NCBI GenBank assembly: GCA_039980135.1
Contig: JBDXCV010000003.1
Location: forward strand, 806,001 to 870,000
DNA length: 64,000 bases
Reading direction: 5' to 3'
From: Alphaproteobacteria bacterium
Lineage (GTDB): Bacteria > Pseudomonadota > Alphaproteobacteria > UBA6615
The notes under the pieces are model-generated. The model saw nothing but the letters and a program-made list of their open reading frames with translations. It was not told the DNA's origin and made no database searches. This document shows positions 52,258 through 61,440 of this stretch, one piece after another. The translations under genes were made by a program, and so were the position numbers. Each line of letters starts with the position of its first letter. Positions within the stretch are counted from its first letter, which is position 1.

Positions 52258-52878
52258 TCAGACGGGGTCGCGCTTCGTCGAGACGTTCCCGAGCAGCATG
52301 TCTTCGGCTTCGTGACTAGCGATGACCAGAACCTGCCGGCCGGTGAATATGCGCCAGCCGGCCTGGATGAAGCGGAAGGTCAGAAGCGCGATTCCCAGCG
52401 GCAGGCTGAAATAGGGGATGAAGCGCGGCATCTTGTCATAGCGTTCACCCTCGTTCAGCCAGTCGGCGAGGAACTGCAGAAACTCCGGCATCACGATGTC
52501 ATCGACCTGGTACCAGGCGCGTTTGCCGACGAAGGGTTCCCAATACTGCCAGGACCCGATGAGGAGCAGGACGCTGAATGCGATGCAGGCGGATACGGCG
52601 ATGAGCGCCATGATGCGCCGCGGGGTCGGGGACAGGGCATTGATGATCAGGTCGACCCCGAGATGGGCCGTGGTCTTGACGCAGTAGGATGCGCCGATCA
52701 GGACCAGCCAGGCAAACAGGAAGACGGTGACTTCGAGTGCCCAGAGAATATTGTCGTTGAAGACGTAGCGGGCGATCACGTTGGCGAAGGTAACAAGCGT
52801 CATCAGTCCGAGGATGACCGCGATAAAGGTCTCCTCGATCTCGTTGACCCAGCGTCCCAGTGCCCCCGGACGTTCCAT
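52258..52878 (-). CDS. dctQ: TRAP transporter small permease subunit (DctQ), second system
   Basis: A 206-residue, four-helix membrane protein. ANVIARYVFNDNILWALEVTVFLFAWLVLIGASYC is the standard DctQ signature (N-V-x-x-R-Y-x-F-N-x-x-x-x-W-x-x-E). The start at 52878 follows GGGGGAGG; a Met 23 residues earlier lacks a ribosome site. The loop with KRAWYQVDDIVMPEF is longer than in many DctQ proteins. Confidence 0.93.
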   Translation of the reverse strand: MERPGALGRWVNEIEETFIAVILGLMTLVTFANVIARYVFNDNILWALEVTVFLFAWLVLIGASYCVKTTAHLGVDLIINALSPTPRRIMALIAVSACIAFSVLLLIGSWQYWEPFVGKRAWYQVDDIVMPEFLQFLADWLNEGERYDKMPRFIPYFSLPLGIALLTFRFIQAGWRIFTGRQVLVIASHEAEDMLLGNVSTKRDPV

Positions 52879-52910
52879 CGTCGCCGAACCTCCCCCTTCA
52901 ACGCCGTGCG

Positions 52911-52940
52911 CCGCCGGGCGGAATAATTCCCGCCCGGCGG
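52911..52940 (-). other. Hairpin between dctP and dctQ of the second TRAP operon
   Basis: CCGCCGGGCGG, 8 bases, CCGCCCGGCGG: an 11-base perfect stem in the dctP-dctQ gap. As in the first TRAP operon there is no T-run, so an mRNA-stabilising or attenuating role is likely. Confidence 0.6.
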
Positions 52941-52992
52941 TTTTCACGGTTGCAGACCGGCGGTGTGAACGCGCCGGTCCGGCCAGCAGAAA

Positions 52993-54003
52993 CTAGCTGC
53001 TCTTGTTGTAGGACACCGCCGACTCGATCGTGTCGATGCCGATTTCGCCCTGGAACTTCTCCCAGACCGGCTTCATGGCGTTGATCCAGTCCTGACGCTG
53101 TTGCGGCGTCAGCTTGCGGACCTCGCCGCCGGCGTCGATGACGAGCTGCTTGGCGCGTTCGTTCACCGCGGTGGCTTCCTTGTTCCGGGTGGCCGTGACC
53201 TCTTGCATGATCGTCGCAAGCTGGTCGCGGACGTCATCCGGTAGGCCTTCCCACCAATCCGTCGACGTCACGACGAGATAGTCGATGATGCCGTGGTTGG
53301 TCTCGGTGGTCCCGTCCTGCACTTCGAAGAACTTCTTGCCGTAGATATTCGACCAGGTGTTCTCCTGCCCGTCGACAACCTTGGTCTGCAAACCGCCATA
53401 GACTTCGCTGAAGGCCATCTTCTGCGGATTGGCCCCGAGCGCTTCGAACTGCGCGACCAGCACGTCGGACGGCTGCACCCGGAACTTGAGCCCCGCAGCA
53501 TCCTTTGGCGAGATGAGCGGCTTGTTGGCCGACATCTGTTTCATGCCGTTGTGCCAGAAGGCCAGGCCCAGCAATCCCTTACGCTCCATCGAGCGGAGAA
53601 GCTTCTGCCCGTCGGGCGAGTTCTGGTAGCGGTCCACCGCGTTGATATCCTCGAACACGAAGGGCAGATCGAAGAGGCGGAACTTCTTGGTGAATGTCTC
53701 GAACTTCGAAAGCGACGGCGCCGCCATCTGGACATCGCCCTGGAGCATGGCTTCCAGGACCTTGTTGTCGTCATACAGGCTCGAGTTCGGGAACACCTCC
53801 ATGCAGGCCTTGCCGTTCATCTCCTCGTTGACGCGCTTTTCGAGAAGCGTCGCCGCGATGCCCTTGGGGTGCTTGTCGGTGTTGGTCACATGAGCGAACT
53901 TGATCTGGATTTCGCCAGCATCACAGTTTGCCTGGGCCGGGGCACTGGCCAGCGACACGGCCAGTGCCGCGCCGGCAACCGTGCCGATCATCAATGCTTT
54001 CAT
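52993..54003 (-). CDS. dctP: TRAP transporter substrate-binding protein (DctP), second system
   Basis: A 336-residue periplasmic receptor. The signal peptide is MKALMIGTVAGAALAVSLASAPAQA-type with cleavage near residue 25, followed by CDAGEIQIKFAHVTNTDKHPKGIAA, the C4-dicarboxylate-receptor opening. GLKFRVQPSDVLVAQFEALGANPQKMAFSEVYGGLQTKVVDGQENTWSN is the canonical DctP ligand region, with Arg for the substrate carboxylate. This close match to classic DctP suggests a C4-dicarboxylate or similar acid. ATG follows GGGAGA. Confidence 0.94.
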   Translation of the reverse strand: MKALMIGTVAGAALAVSLASAPAQANCDAGEIQIKFAHVTNTDKHPKGIAATLLEKRVNEEMNGKACMEVFPNSSLYDDNKVLEAMLQGDVQMAAPSLSKFETFTKKFRLFDLPFVFEDINAVDRYQNSPDGQKLLRSMERKGLLGLAFWHNGMKQMSANKPLISPKDAAGLKFRVQPSDVLVAQFEALGANPQKMAFSEVYGGLQTKVVDGQENTWSNIYGKKFFEVQDGTTETNHGIIDYLVVTSTDWWEGLPDDVRDQLATIMQEVTATRNKEATAVNERAKQLVIDAGGEVRKLTPQQRQDWINAMKPVWEKFQGEIGIDTIESAVSYNKSS

Positions 54004-54147
54004 CGTTTTCTCTCCCGTGTAGTACTGGTTGTCCTGGTCCGGTTGTCCGGACTTTTCTCAAAACCTGAGAGCGAGTATGGACCCCCATCAGCACGGTGGG
54101 TAGCGGTCCGGTATCAGCATTTGGTCGGAGACGGCGCCGCCAGGCCG

Positions 54148-55212
54148 CTATAGCGTCGCCGGCATGCCAATGCCCAGCGCGTCGGCTTCGGCCTTCAGCC
54201 GGTCCCAGGTGCCCGATGGCAGCGGGATGCCGTTTTTCGTCCGTTCGGCCAGGATCGCATCGCCGCGTTCCCCCGGCGCATAGATTTCGTCCACCCCGTC
54301 CGCCTTGGGCAGCGCTTTGAGCCCTTTCGCCAGCTGATCGATCTCGTCCCGGTAGGTGTCGAGGTCGGTGAAGGCGGAAATATCGATCGCCGCGGCCAGC
54401 CCGTTCTGGCGATAGCCCGTGGGGTCGGCGCCGGGCCGGATGTTGGGTTCGACCAGCGGGTTGCCGGCGAACAGGCTGACCATGCACTCGATCATCATCG
54501 ACAGGCCGGAGCCCTTGGCGCCGCCGAGCGGCATGAGCGTCTTCACCGCGTTGGCGTCGTTGGTGTTGTGGCCCTCGGCGTCCAGGCCCCAGCCGTCGGG
54601 GATCGGGGTGCCGCTGTCCTGGGCCGACAGGATCTTGCCCATGGAAACGGTGGACGTGGACATGTCGAGGACCAGTGGCGGATGCTCGCCGCCGGGCACG
54701 GCGATGGCCAGCGGGTTGGTCGAGGCGCCGGCCACCCGGGAGCCGTGATAGGCCATCATCGGCCGCGAGGCGGTGATCACGATGCCCGCGAAGCCCGCGC
54801 GTGCGGCTTGCAGCGCGTAGTAGCCGATCGCGCCGCCATGGGTGATGTTGCGCACGATGCACCAGCCGACATGACATTCCCGTGCCCGGCCGATCGCCTC
54901 GTCCATCGCCATGGTCATGGCCACGGGGCCGGGGGCCCAGTCGGAATCCAGGATGGCGATGGCCCCCGCGCGCTTCTCGACATTGATGTCGGGCCGGGCG
55001 TGGATATTGCCGTTCTTCATGTAGGCGATGTAGCGGGGCACCCGCAGCACGCCGTGGGAATCCATCCCGCGCGCATTCGCCCAGACAAGGATGTCGGCCC
55101 AGGTCTCGGCATGATCATCGGCCACGTCGGAGGCCCGGAAAATCTCCTTCACGAAGGTTTTGAGCGCCGTTGTGGAAACAATATGGTGGCTGGGGTTCTG
55201 GCCGGCGCTCAT
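54148..55212 (-). CDS. Malate/L-lactate/ureidoglycolate dehydrogenase family oxidoreductase (Ldh2 type)
   Basis: A 354-residue NAD(P)-dependent dehydrogenase of the Ldh2/MDH2 fold. Visible motifs are ANARGMDSHGVLRVPRYI near residue 50, ITHGGAIGYYALQAARAG with the catalytic His, NPLAIAVPGGEHPPLVLDMSTSTVSMGKI, and GGAKGSGLSMMIE. The family oxidises malate, L-lactate, ureidoglycolate or sulfolactate. Its start overlaps the stop of the alpha/beta hydrolase (ATGA), with GAGGAG before it. Position downstream of a hydrolase and upstream of a TRAP operon suggests work on a 2-hydroxy acid taken up by the transporter. Confidence 0.9.
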   Translation of the reverse strand: MSAGQNPSHHIVSTTALKTFVKEIFRASDVADDHAETWADILVWANARGMDSHGVLRVPRYIAYMKNGNIHARPDINVEKRAGAIAILDSDWAPGPVAMTMAMDEAIGRARECHVGWCIVRNITHGGAIGYYALQAARAGFAGIVITASRPMMAYHGSRVAGASTNPLAIAVPGGEHPPLVLDMSTSTVSMGKILSAQDSGTPIPDGWGLDAEGHNTNDANAVKTLMPLGGAKGSGLSMMIECMVSLFAGNPLVEPNIRPGADPTGYRQNGLAAAIDISAFTDLDTYRDEIDQLAKGLKALPKADGVDEIYAPGERGDAILAERTKNGIPLPSGTWDRLKAEADALGIGMPATL

Positions 55213-56099
55213 GCGCTCTCCTCGGGGGTATAGACGTTTGCAGATGTGGATCCGGCCGGCCGGGTCGGCCATTGGCCGGCGGCGATTGCCGCGTGGAACT
55301 CGTCGACGGCGCGGTTGAACACCACGGGATCCTCGACATTCACAAGATGCCCGCTCTTCGGCAGCATCAGCAGCCCGGCATGGGGCATGATGCGTTTCAG
55401 AAATACATTCGTGTCGATGACGAGTTCGTCCTCGTCGCCGATCATCAAAAGCGTTGGCACGGCGAGTGCCGAAAGCGCATCCTCGAAATCATACAGCGAG
55501 GGCCGCTCGCACTGGACCTGGCGCAGCGTGTTGCCCGCGCCGATGGGGGAGAAGCCGGTGAAGTAATCCGCGCCTTCCTGCCAGATGTCCGGGCGCTTGG
55601 CCTTGAGCTGGATACGCGTCGGCCCGTCGAACATCCCCGATCCGGCGAGGGTCTCGCTGGCCAGGTACATCTCGGCGACCATGCGGGATTCTCGCAGGAA
55701 TTGTTCGCGGGTGGGTGGGTAGGAACCCGACCCGCCGCTGGCCGCGGTCAGGGACAGGACCCGTGCGGGATGGTCGAGGGCGAAGCGCAGGATGTTGTAC
55801 GCGCCCATGGAGAGGCCGATGAGATGGGCCTTGTCGACCTCCTGCGAGTCGAGCACGCCCAATAGATCATCGAGCGCGATCTGCTGGCCGTAGGAGTCCG
55901 CGTCGTCCGGCACGTCGGAGGGCGGATAGCCGCGCGCGTTGTAGGTGATGCAGCGGTAGCGGCCGCGGAAATGATCGACCTGCTCGCGCCATACGCGATG
56001 ATCGCCACCGAACTCATGCACGAACAACAGCGGTGGAAGGTCTGTTGAGCCCTCGTCCTCGACCCAGAGGCGCACACCGTTGATGTCGAAATGCGCCAT
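55209..56099 (-). CDS. Alpha/beta hydrolase
   Basis: A 296-residue alpha/beta-fold hydrolase. The oxyanion region is FVHEFGGDHRVW, the nucleophile elbow is GLSMGAYNI, the acid is in MIGDEDELV and the base His is in PKSGHLVNVEDP. This is the 3-oxoadipate enol-lactonase/haloperoxidase-like subgroup. It is translationally coupled with the Ldh2 gene downstream and starts four bases after the MetE-like gene stop, so the three form one operon. Ester or lactone hydrolysis giving a hydroxy acid for the dehydrogenase is plausible. Confidence 0.9.
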   Translation of the reverse strand: MAHFDINGVRLWVEDEGSTDLPPLLFVHEFGGDHRVWREQVDHFRGRYRCITYNARGYPPSDVPDDADSYGQQIALDDLLGVLDSQEVDKAHLIGLSMGAYNILRFALDHPARVLSLTAASGGSGSYPPTREQFLRESRMVAEMYLASETLAGSGMFDGPTRIQLKAKRPDIWQEGADYFTGFSPIGAGNTLRQVQCERPSLYDFEDALSALAVPTLLMIGDEDELVIDTNVFLKRIMPHAGLLMLPKSGHLVNVEDPVVFNRAVDEFHAAIAAGQWPTRPAGSTSANVYTPEESA

Positions 56100-56103
56100 C
56101 GGG

Positions 56104-57126
56104 TCAGATTTCCGCGCGAACCAGTGCCGCGCCCGCGCCGAGCGCCTTGAGCTTGCCCTGCGAGACCTCGCGGGGCAGGGGGACCATGCCGCAATTGGTG
56201 CAGGGGAAGATGCGTTCGGGCGAGGTGAACTCCATCGCGTGGCGGATTACGGCGGCGACCTCCTCGGGGGATTCTGCCGTCAATGTGGTCACGTCGATGG
56301 CGCCGACGAGCACGTCCTTCTTGCCGTCGAGCAGCTTGATGACTTCCATCGGCACCCGCGAGCCCGCGAACTCAAGCGAGACCTGGTCGATGTCGCTGCC
56401 GGCAAGTGCGGGCAGGATCGCCTCATACTGGTCCCAGACATCGCCGAGCGTGGCCTTCCATTGCAGGTTCGCCTCGATCCCATAGCCGTAGCAGATGTGC
56501 ACGGCGGTCGTGCAGTCGAGCCCTTCGACGGCGCGGTTGAGCGCCTCGACACCCCAGGTCGGCACCGCGTCGAGATAGACATTGAAGGCTGGCTCGTCGA
56601 ACTGCAGGGCATTCACCCCGGCGGTGACGAGTTCCCTGGCTTCCGCGTTGAGGATCTCCGCGAACGCCATCGCCATCTTTGGCCGGTCGCCGTAATGCTC
56701 GTCGGCCAGGGTGTCGACGATGGTCATCGGCCCGGGCATGGTGAATTTAAGGTCGTGATCGGTCTGGGCGCGGGCGAATGTCACCTCGTCGCCGTGAATG
56801 GAGCCTGAGCGTTTCAGTTCGGAAACGACGGTCGGGCAGTCGGCGTCATAGCGGTCGTCGCGGATGCCGATCCGGGTCTTCTTGTCGAAATCGATGCCCT
56901 CGATCTTCTCGAGGATGCCGTGGACGAAATGCTGCCGGGACTGCTCGCCGTCCGTCACGATATCGATGCTGGCCTGTTCCTGGTCGCGGATCGCGAGGCG
57001 GACGGCGTCATGCTTGGCTTCCAGGAGCTGGGCCGGATCTTCCGCGGCCCATGGGGCCCAGAGTTTTTCGGGCTGAGCCAGCCATGACGGCTTGGGCAGG
57101 CTCCCGGTAATTGTGGTCTTGAGCAT
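56104..57126 (-). CDS. Cobalamin-independent methionine synthase-like (MetE C-terminal domain) protein
   Basis: A 340-residue protein that matches only the catalytic C-terminal half of MetE (full MetE is about 750 residues). TTITGSLPKPSWL is the N-terminal strand, IVTDGEQSRQHFVHGI binds substrate, and the zinc ligands are His in AVHICYGYG and Cys in FPCTNCGMVPLP. Short MetE-like proteins transfer methyl groups from other donors or have unknown roles. It heads the operon with the hydrolase and Ldh2 genes. True methionine synthase is unlikely without the N-terminal half. Confidence 0.87.
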   Translation of the reverse strand: MLKTTITGSLPKPSWLAQPEKLWAPWAAEDPAQLLEAKHDAVRLAIRDQEQASIDIVTDGEQSRQHFVHGILEKIEGIDFDKKTRIGIRDDRYDADCPTVVSELKRSGSIHGDEVTFARAQTDHDLKFTMPGPMTIVDTLADEHYGDRPKMAMAFAEILNAEARELVTAGVNALQFDEPAFNVYLDAVPTWGVEALNRAVEGLDCTTAVHICYGYGIEANLQWKATLGDVWDQYEAILPALAGSDIDQVSLEFAGSRVPMEVIKLLDGKKDVLVGAIDVTTLTAESPEEVAAVIRHAMEFTSPERIFPCTNCGMVPLPREVSQGKLKALGAGAALVRAEI

Positions 57127-57291
57127 TGCGTCGGTCCCTGTCGGAAAATTATGTCTTCCACCGGCAATCGCGGCGGTTTTAAGTGCGTCCTTGCGGTATC
57201 ATCATGCATATCATCACAGGGCAGCGCGCCCATCGCAAGAATGGCTGCCCAAGAAACACAGGCCGAGAACACGAACATCAGGGGGTAACTC

Positions 57292-58128
57292 ATGTCCAAT
57301 CAAGAACCGCCGAAGGGCTGGCCCGAAGGCAAGGCGCTCGCCGTCTCCGTCAACATCATGTGCGAGGCGTGGACCGATGACGCATCGCCCGGCATCGGCC
57401 CCATGGGCAACCCCCTGAAGGCGGGGCATCTGGACACGCAATCACGCTCCTGGGGCGAGTACGGCATGACCCATGGCGCACCGCGCCTGCTCGATATCGT
57501 CGGCGAGCTGGGCGTGCCCTGCGGCACCTATGCCAGCGGTATCATCGCCGAGAAGTGGCCCGAGCTGTTGCGCCGGATCGACGGCGACGGGCACTTCATC
57601 GGCGCCCATGCCTGGATGCAGAATAATCTGCCGGTCTATCAGGAGCGCGCCGAGGAAGAGGCCGAGCTGAAAAAGGGTGCCGCGCTGTTCGCAGACGTGG
57701 TCGGCAAGGCGCCCAAGGGGTTCGCGAGCCCGCGCGGCACGCCGAGCCCGAACACGGCCGAGCTGCTGGTCGAAAACGGCTTTGCCTGGCACATCGACTA
57801 TTTCAACACCGACCTGCCGTATCGGATCGATACCAAGGCCGGGCCGCTGGCCGCGATCCCGTTCACCATGGAGATCAACGACCTGCCGCTCTACATGCGC
57901 TACGGCAACCCGCCCCAGGCCTATTCCGATGTGCTGAAGCGCATCGTCGAGAAGTACGACACGATCGGCCGCCCGCCTGCCGTGATCGACATCACCGCCC
58001 ACGCCCATGTCTTCGGCCGGCCCTATGGCGCGATCGAGTTCAGGGCCGCGATCGAGGCGGTGATGAATGTGGACTGGGTTTGGATGACGACCCATAAAGA
58101 GCTCGCGGGCGTCGTCCACGCAGGATAG
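57292..58128 (+). CDS. Polysaccharide deacetylase family hydrolase
   Basis: A 278-residue NodB-fold protein. Features are GAPRLLDIVGELGVPCGTYASGIIAEKWPELLRRI, HFIGAHAWMQNNL with metal His residues, and FASPRGTPSPNTAELLVENGFAW. The PuuE-like allantoinases and peptidoglycan deacetylases share these motifs, and the D-x-x-x-x-NDLPLYMRYGNPP segment resembles the PuuE group. Amide hydrolysis of a small molecule is likely; chitin is less so, since no export signal is seen. Confidence 0.85.
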   Translation: MSNQEPPKGWPEGKALAVSVNIMCEAWTDDASPGIGPMGNPLKAGHLDTQSRSWGEYGMTHGAPRLLDIVGELGVPCGTYASGIIAEKWPELLRRIDGDGHFIGAHAWMQNNLPVYQERAEEEAELKKGAALFADVVGKAPKGFASPRGTPSPNTAELLVENGFAWHIDYFNTDLPYRIDTKAGPLAAIPFTMEINDLPLYMRYGNPPQAYSDVLKRIVEKYDTIGRPPAVIDITAHAHVFGRPYGAIEFRAAIEAVMNVDWVWMTTHKELAGVVHAG

Positions 58129-58132
58129 GCGT

Positions 58133-58657
58133 ATGCAGTTGCGATATATCCTGGCTGCGCTGTCGGCGCTGCTGATCATGGCCGGCGGCTGGGCGCATGC
58201 CCAGACGCCGCGCGATGTCTATACGCTCGATATGGCAGCTGTCGAATGCTTTGACGTGATCGGCAAGGCACCCGAGCACCGCGAGGTCATGCAGCGCCGG
58301 AACGGTGCCGATCCGGGGCCCGCGCAGGCGTTCCTCGTTAAGATTCGTGACACGACCGTGGCGGACATCCGTGCCACGCTGCGGGATATCGAGCCGAGCC
58401 CCCATCCCGGCTTCGAGCATTTCCGGTCGAGCGCCATTCGCCTGGATATCGGCGACGATGATGCCGGCTCGATGACCCAGGTCCTGCCGCGCGACCGTTT
58501 CGTGATGTTCACCATGGCCGAGAGCGTGGTTGCGGAGATCGAAAGACAGCGCCCGCGCTGTGGCGCCCGCCTGCGCTTCGACCGCAAACCCTTCGAGGCG
58601 ATGCACCGCCGGGTGCGCGATACCCTGCGCCAGATGCTCGATCAGGGCCCGGCTTAG
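58133..58657 (+). CDS. Secreted hypothetical protein
   Basis: A 174-residue protein with an N-terminal signal peptide (LRYILAALSALLIMAGGWAHAQ, cleavage after HA|QT). The rest has no recognised motif; charged, helix-rich sequence with two Cys (about 41 and 143 of the precursor) that could form a disulfide. It starts four bases after the deacetylase stop, so the two are co-transcribed. A GTG-free, ordinary codon pattern supports a real gene. Confidence 0.7.
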   Translation: MQLRYILAALSALLIMAGGWAHAQTPRDVYTLDMAAVECFDVIGKAPEHREVMQRRNGADPGPAQAFLVKIRDTTVADIRATLRDIEPSPHPGFEHFRSSAIRLDIGDDDAGSMTQVLPRDRFVMFTMAESVVAEIERQRPRCGARLRFDRKPFEAMHRRVRDTLRQMLDQGPA

Positions 58658-58666
58658 CCGACCGCT

Positions 58667-59422
58667 CTAGATACATCGCCCGCCGTCGACTTCGAGACAA
58701 ACACCGGTGATCAGTTCGGCCTCGTCGGAGGCGAGGAACAACACCGCATTCGCTACGTCTTCCGGCGTGGAGAGGCGGCCCAGCGGTACGGTCTGGCGAA
58801 ACGCATCGCGGTTCTCCGGCGTGTCCTCGCCCAGGAACGTCGCCAGCAGGGGCGTGTCGCCCGCCACCGGGTTCACCGCATTCACCCGGATCTTGTCGTC
58901 GGCGAGTTCGACGGCCATCGACTTGGTGAGGGTCGTCACCGCGCCCTTGGTCGCGTTGTACCAGGTGAGGCCTGGGCGCGGGCGCACCGCGCCCGTCGAG
59001 GCGATGTTGATGATCGCGCCGCTGCCATTCTTGCGCATCGCGGGGATTGCGGCGTTGGCCGTGTGGAACAACCCCTTCAGGTTGACCGCGAGGATGCGGT
59101 CGAGCTCGTCTTCGGTGACGTCGAGCATGGGCTTGCGCTTGTGAGAAACGCCGGCGTTGTTGACCAGGATATCCAGCCCGCCGAAGGCCTCGACTGCCTG
59201 ATCGACCATGGCCTGTACCGCGCCCGCACCGGTCACATCGGCGTGACTAAAAACCGCGCGGCCGCCCGCGTCAGTGATCTCCGCGACCACCCGGTTTCCC
59301 CCGTCTTTGTTGACGTCATTGACGATCACTGCGGTGCCCTCGCGGGCCAGAGTCCTGGCAATGCCTTCGCCGAAGCCCGAGCCCGAACCGGTCACGATCG
59401 CTGATTTTCCTTCGAGCCGCAT
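58667..59422 (-). CDS. Short-chain dehydrogenase/reductase
   Basis: A 251-residue classical SDR. The cofactor site is AIVTGSGSGFGEGIA, NNAG is at LVNNAGVSHKRKPMLDV, and the active site is IASTGAVRPRPGLTWYNATKGAVTTLTK (Ser, Tyr, Lys). The C-terminus ITGVCLEVDGGRCI is typical of FabG-like and glucose/3-oxoacyl reductases. The start at 59422 follows GGGAG; the frame extends a little upstream. It converges with the secreted hypothetical gene. The specific substrate is not inferable. Confidence 0.92.
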   Translation of the reverse strand: MRLEGKSAIVTGSGSGFGEGIARTLAREGTAVIVNDVNKDGGNRVVAEITDAGGRAVFSHADVTGAGAVQAMVDQAVEAFGGLDILVNNAGVSHKRKPMLDVTEDELDRILAVNLKGLFHTANAAIPAMRKNGSGAIINIASTGAVRPRPGLTWYNATKGAVTTLTKSMAVELADDKIRVNAVNPVAGDTPLLATFLGEDTPENRDAFRQTVPLGRLSTPEDVANAVLFLASDEAELITGVCLEVDGGRCI

Positions 59423-59541
59423 GCGCGCGCTCCCTGTATCTGTTGGGATGTCTGTTGCCCGCACTCTACTGGGGTGGGATGGTGCAGGCATCACCGAAAA
59501 TGCCGGCCGCGAAGCCGGCGATTGCAGCAGAGCCTGAGCGG

Positions 59542-60510
59542 ATGAACGACAAGCCGAAAATTCTTGTAACCCGGCGCCACTTCGCAGCGACAGAGGACCG
59601 GCTCGCCGCCGACTATGATGCGGTGATCAATGAAGACGACCACATCATGGACGCCGACGAACTGGTTGCGGGTGCTGTTGGGATGGACGCGCTGCTGATC
59701 TGCGTGACCGAGCCGATGGACGCCGCGACCATTGACCGGCTGCCCGACAGCGTGCGGGCGATTCTTACCCTGTCCGTCGGTCTCGATCATGTGGACACGG
59801 ACGCGGCCAAGGCGCGGGGTGTCGCGGTGCTGAATACGCCCGACGCGGTGACAAACCCGACGGCGGAGATCGGCATGCTGTTGCTTCTGGGTGCCGCACG
59901 GCGTGCGACGGAGGGCGCCGCGATGATGCGGGCCGGCGAATGGACCAGCTGGTCGCCCCGCCAGATGATCGGCAAGGAGATCACCGGCTCGGCGTTGGGA
60001 GTCCTCGGCATGGGCCGGATCGGCCGGACGGTCGCGGACCGGGCGCGGGCCTTCGACATGACGATCCGCTATCACAACCGCACCCGGTTGCCCTTCGAAC
60101 AGGAGAAGAGCGCGAGTTATTTCACCAGCATCGAGGGTTTGCTGCCCGAGAGTCCGTTCTTCATGATCTGCGCGCCCTCGACCCCCGAGACGAGAGGTTT
60201 TCTCAACGCCGAGCGGATCGCGCTGTTGCCGGATGGCGCGATCGTCGTGAATATCGCCCGCGGTGAACTGGTCGACGATGACGCGCTGGTCGATGCCCTG
60301 CGATCCGGCAAGGTCGCGGCGGCGGGGCTGGATGTCTTCAATGGCGAACCGAACGGCATCCATCCGGCCTATCTCGAATTGCCCAACGTGTTCATGACGC
60401 CGCATATCGGCAGCGGTGCCGAGCGCTCGCGCGCGGCGATGGGCGATATGCTGCTTGACGGGCTCGACTTTCTTCTCGCGGGCGAAATGGTCCCCAACCG
60501 GGTTGTCTGA
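59542..60510 (+). CDS. D-2-hydroxyacid dehydrogenase (glyoxylate/hydroxypyruvate reductase type)
   Basis: A 322-residue NAD(P)-dependent dehydrogenase. The nucleotide fold is SALGVLGMGRIGRTVADRARAFDM, catalytic Arg is in VNIARGELVDDDALVDAL, Glu is in FNGEPNGIHPAYLELPNV and His is in MTPHIGSGAERSR. This set is shared by D-glycerate dehydrogenase and glyoxylate reductase. The start at 59542 (MNDKPKILVTRR) is preferred over upstream Mets because it begins the domain directly. Its last codons overlap the following transporter gene. Confidence 0.92.
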   Translation: MNDKPKILVTRRHFAATEDRLAADYDAVINEDDHIMDADELVAGAVGMDALLICVTEPMDAATIDRLPDSVRAILTLSVGLDHVDTDAAKARGVAVLNTPDAVTNPTAEIGMLLLLGAARRATEGAAMMRAGEWTSWSPRQMIGKEITGSALGVLGMGRIGRTVADRARAFDMTIRYHNRTRLPFEQEKSASYFTSIEGLLPESPFFMICAPSTPETRGFLNAERIALLPDGAIVVNIARGELVDDDALVDALRSGKVAAAGLDVFNGEPNGIHPAYLELPNVFMTPHIGSGAERSRAAMGDMLLDGLDFLLAGEMVPNRVV

Positions 60511-61390
60511 CGCCTTCGCCAAACTGCCCGCACCGATACGCGGTGCGATCTGGATGCTGGGCGCATCGTTGTTTTTTGGCACCCATGGTGTGTGGGTTCG
60601 CTTCGCCGTGGATGCGGGCGCCGACCCGTTGATCATTTCTTTCTGGCGTTCGCTGGTGCTGCTCGGGCTGATCCTGCCTTGGATCATTGTCCACCGGCGC
60701 ACCGCGCTGCGTTCGGCGCACCCGACCGGCCAGCTGCTACGCGTTGCCTTCTCCATGACGGGGCTCATTCTGCTGGTCACCGCCCAGGCCAATCTGCCCC
60801 TTGCCGAGGTCTCGGCGCTGACATTTGCTGCACCCCTGTTCGGGATGATGGGCGCCGCGCTTTTTCTCGGCGAGGTGGTGCGGGCCCGGCGCTGGATCGC
60901 GACACTGGTGGGTTTCGCCGGGGTCTGGATCGTGTTGCGCCCGGGCGTGTCAGACGTCAATCCGCTGTTTGCGCTGCCGCTGATCTCGGCGGTGTTCATC
61001 GCCGGATCGAACCTGTTGATTCGATACCTGTCCAAGGATGACGCGCCGACAACGACCGTCGCCTGGCTGGCGATCGGATCGGTGCCATTCACCCTGGTGC
61101 CGGCGCTGTTTGCCTGGGCGTGGCCGACGCCGATGGCCCTGTTCTGGATGGCGATGCTGGGCGCGGTGGGGCTGGGTGCGCATATCTGCCTCGTGCGCGC
61201 CTTCACGGCGGCGGAGGCGTCGGCGGTGCTGTCCTATGATTATTCCCGACTGATTTTTACATCGTCGCTGGGGTTTCTGATCTTTGCCGAGGTGCCGACT
61301 ATCTGGACCTGGGTCGGCGGGGCCGTGATCGTCGGCGCGGTAGTCTACATCGCCCGGCAGGAGCGCAAAGCCGCCGACCGCGATTCATAG
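60503..61390 (+). CDS. EamA/DMT family transporter
   Basis: About 295 residues with ten predicted TM helices. ANLPLAEVSALTFAAPLFGMMGAALFLGEVVRARRWIATLVGFAGVW is the first EamA repeat end, and RAFTAAEASAVLSYDYSRLIFTSSLGFLIFAEVPTIWTWVGGAVIVG the second. The start is uncertain: a TTG at 60503 overlapping the previous stop fits coupling, while ATG at 60554 (MLGASLFFG) would drop part of helix 1. It is likely in one transcript with the hydroxyacid dehydrogenase and may export or import the related acid. Confidence 0.85.
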   Translation: MSDAFAKLPAPIRGAIWMLGASLFFGTHGVWVRFAVDAGADPLIISFWRSLVLLGLILPWIIVHRRTALRSAHPTGQLLRVAFSMTGLILLVTAQANLPLAEVSALTFAAPLFGMMGAALFLGEVVRARRWIATLVGFAGVWIVLRPGVSDVNPLFALPLISAVFIAGSNLLIRYLSKDDAPTTTVAWLAIGSVPFTLVPALFAWAWPTPMALFWMAMLGAVGLGAHICLVRAFTAAEASAVLSYDYSRLIFTSSLGFLIFAEVPTIWTWVGGAVIVGAVVYIARQERKAADRDS

Positions 61391-61440
61391 CAACTAGCCC
61401 GCACTTTTATCCGGGTTTCTCTTCGCGCTGCGCGTTGGCG

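Noticed and set aside
56104-57126. A complete methionine synthase MetE
   Set aside because: Only the C-terminal catalytic half is present, and the upstream region has no N-terminal domain.
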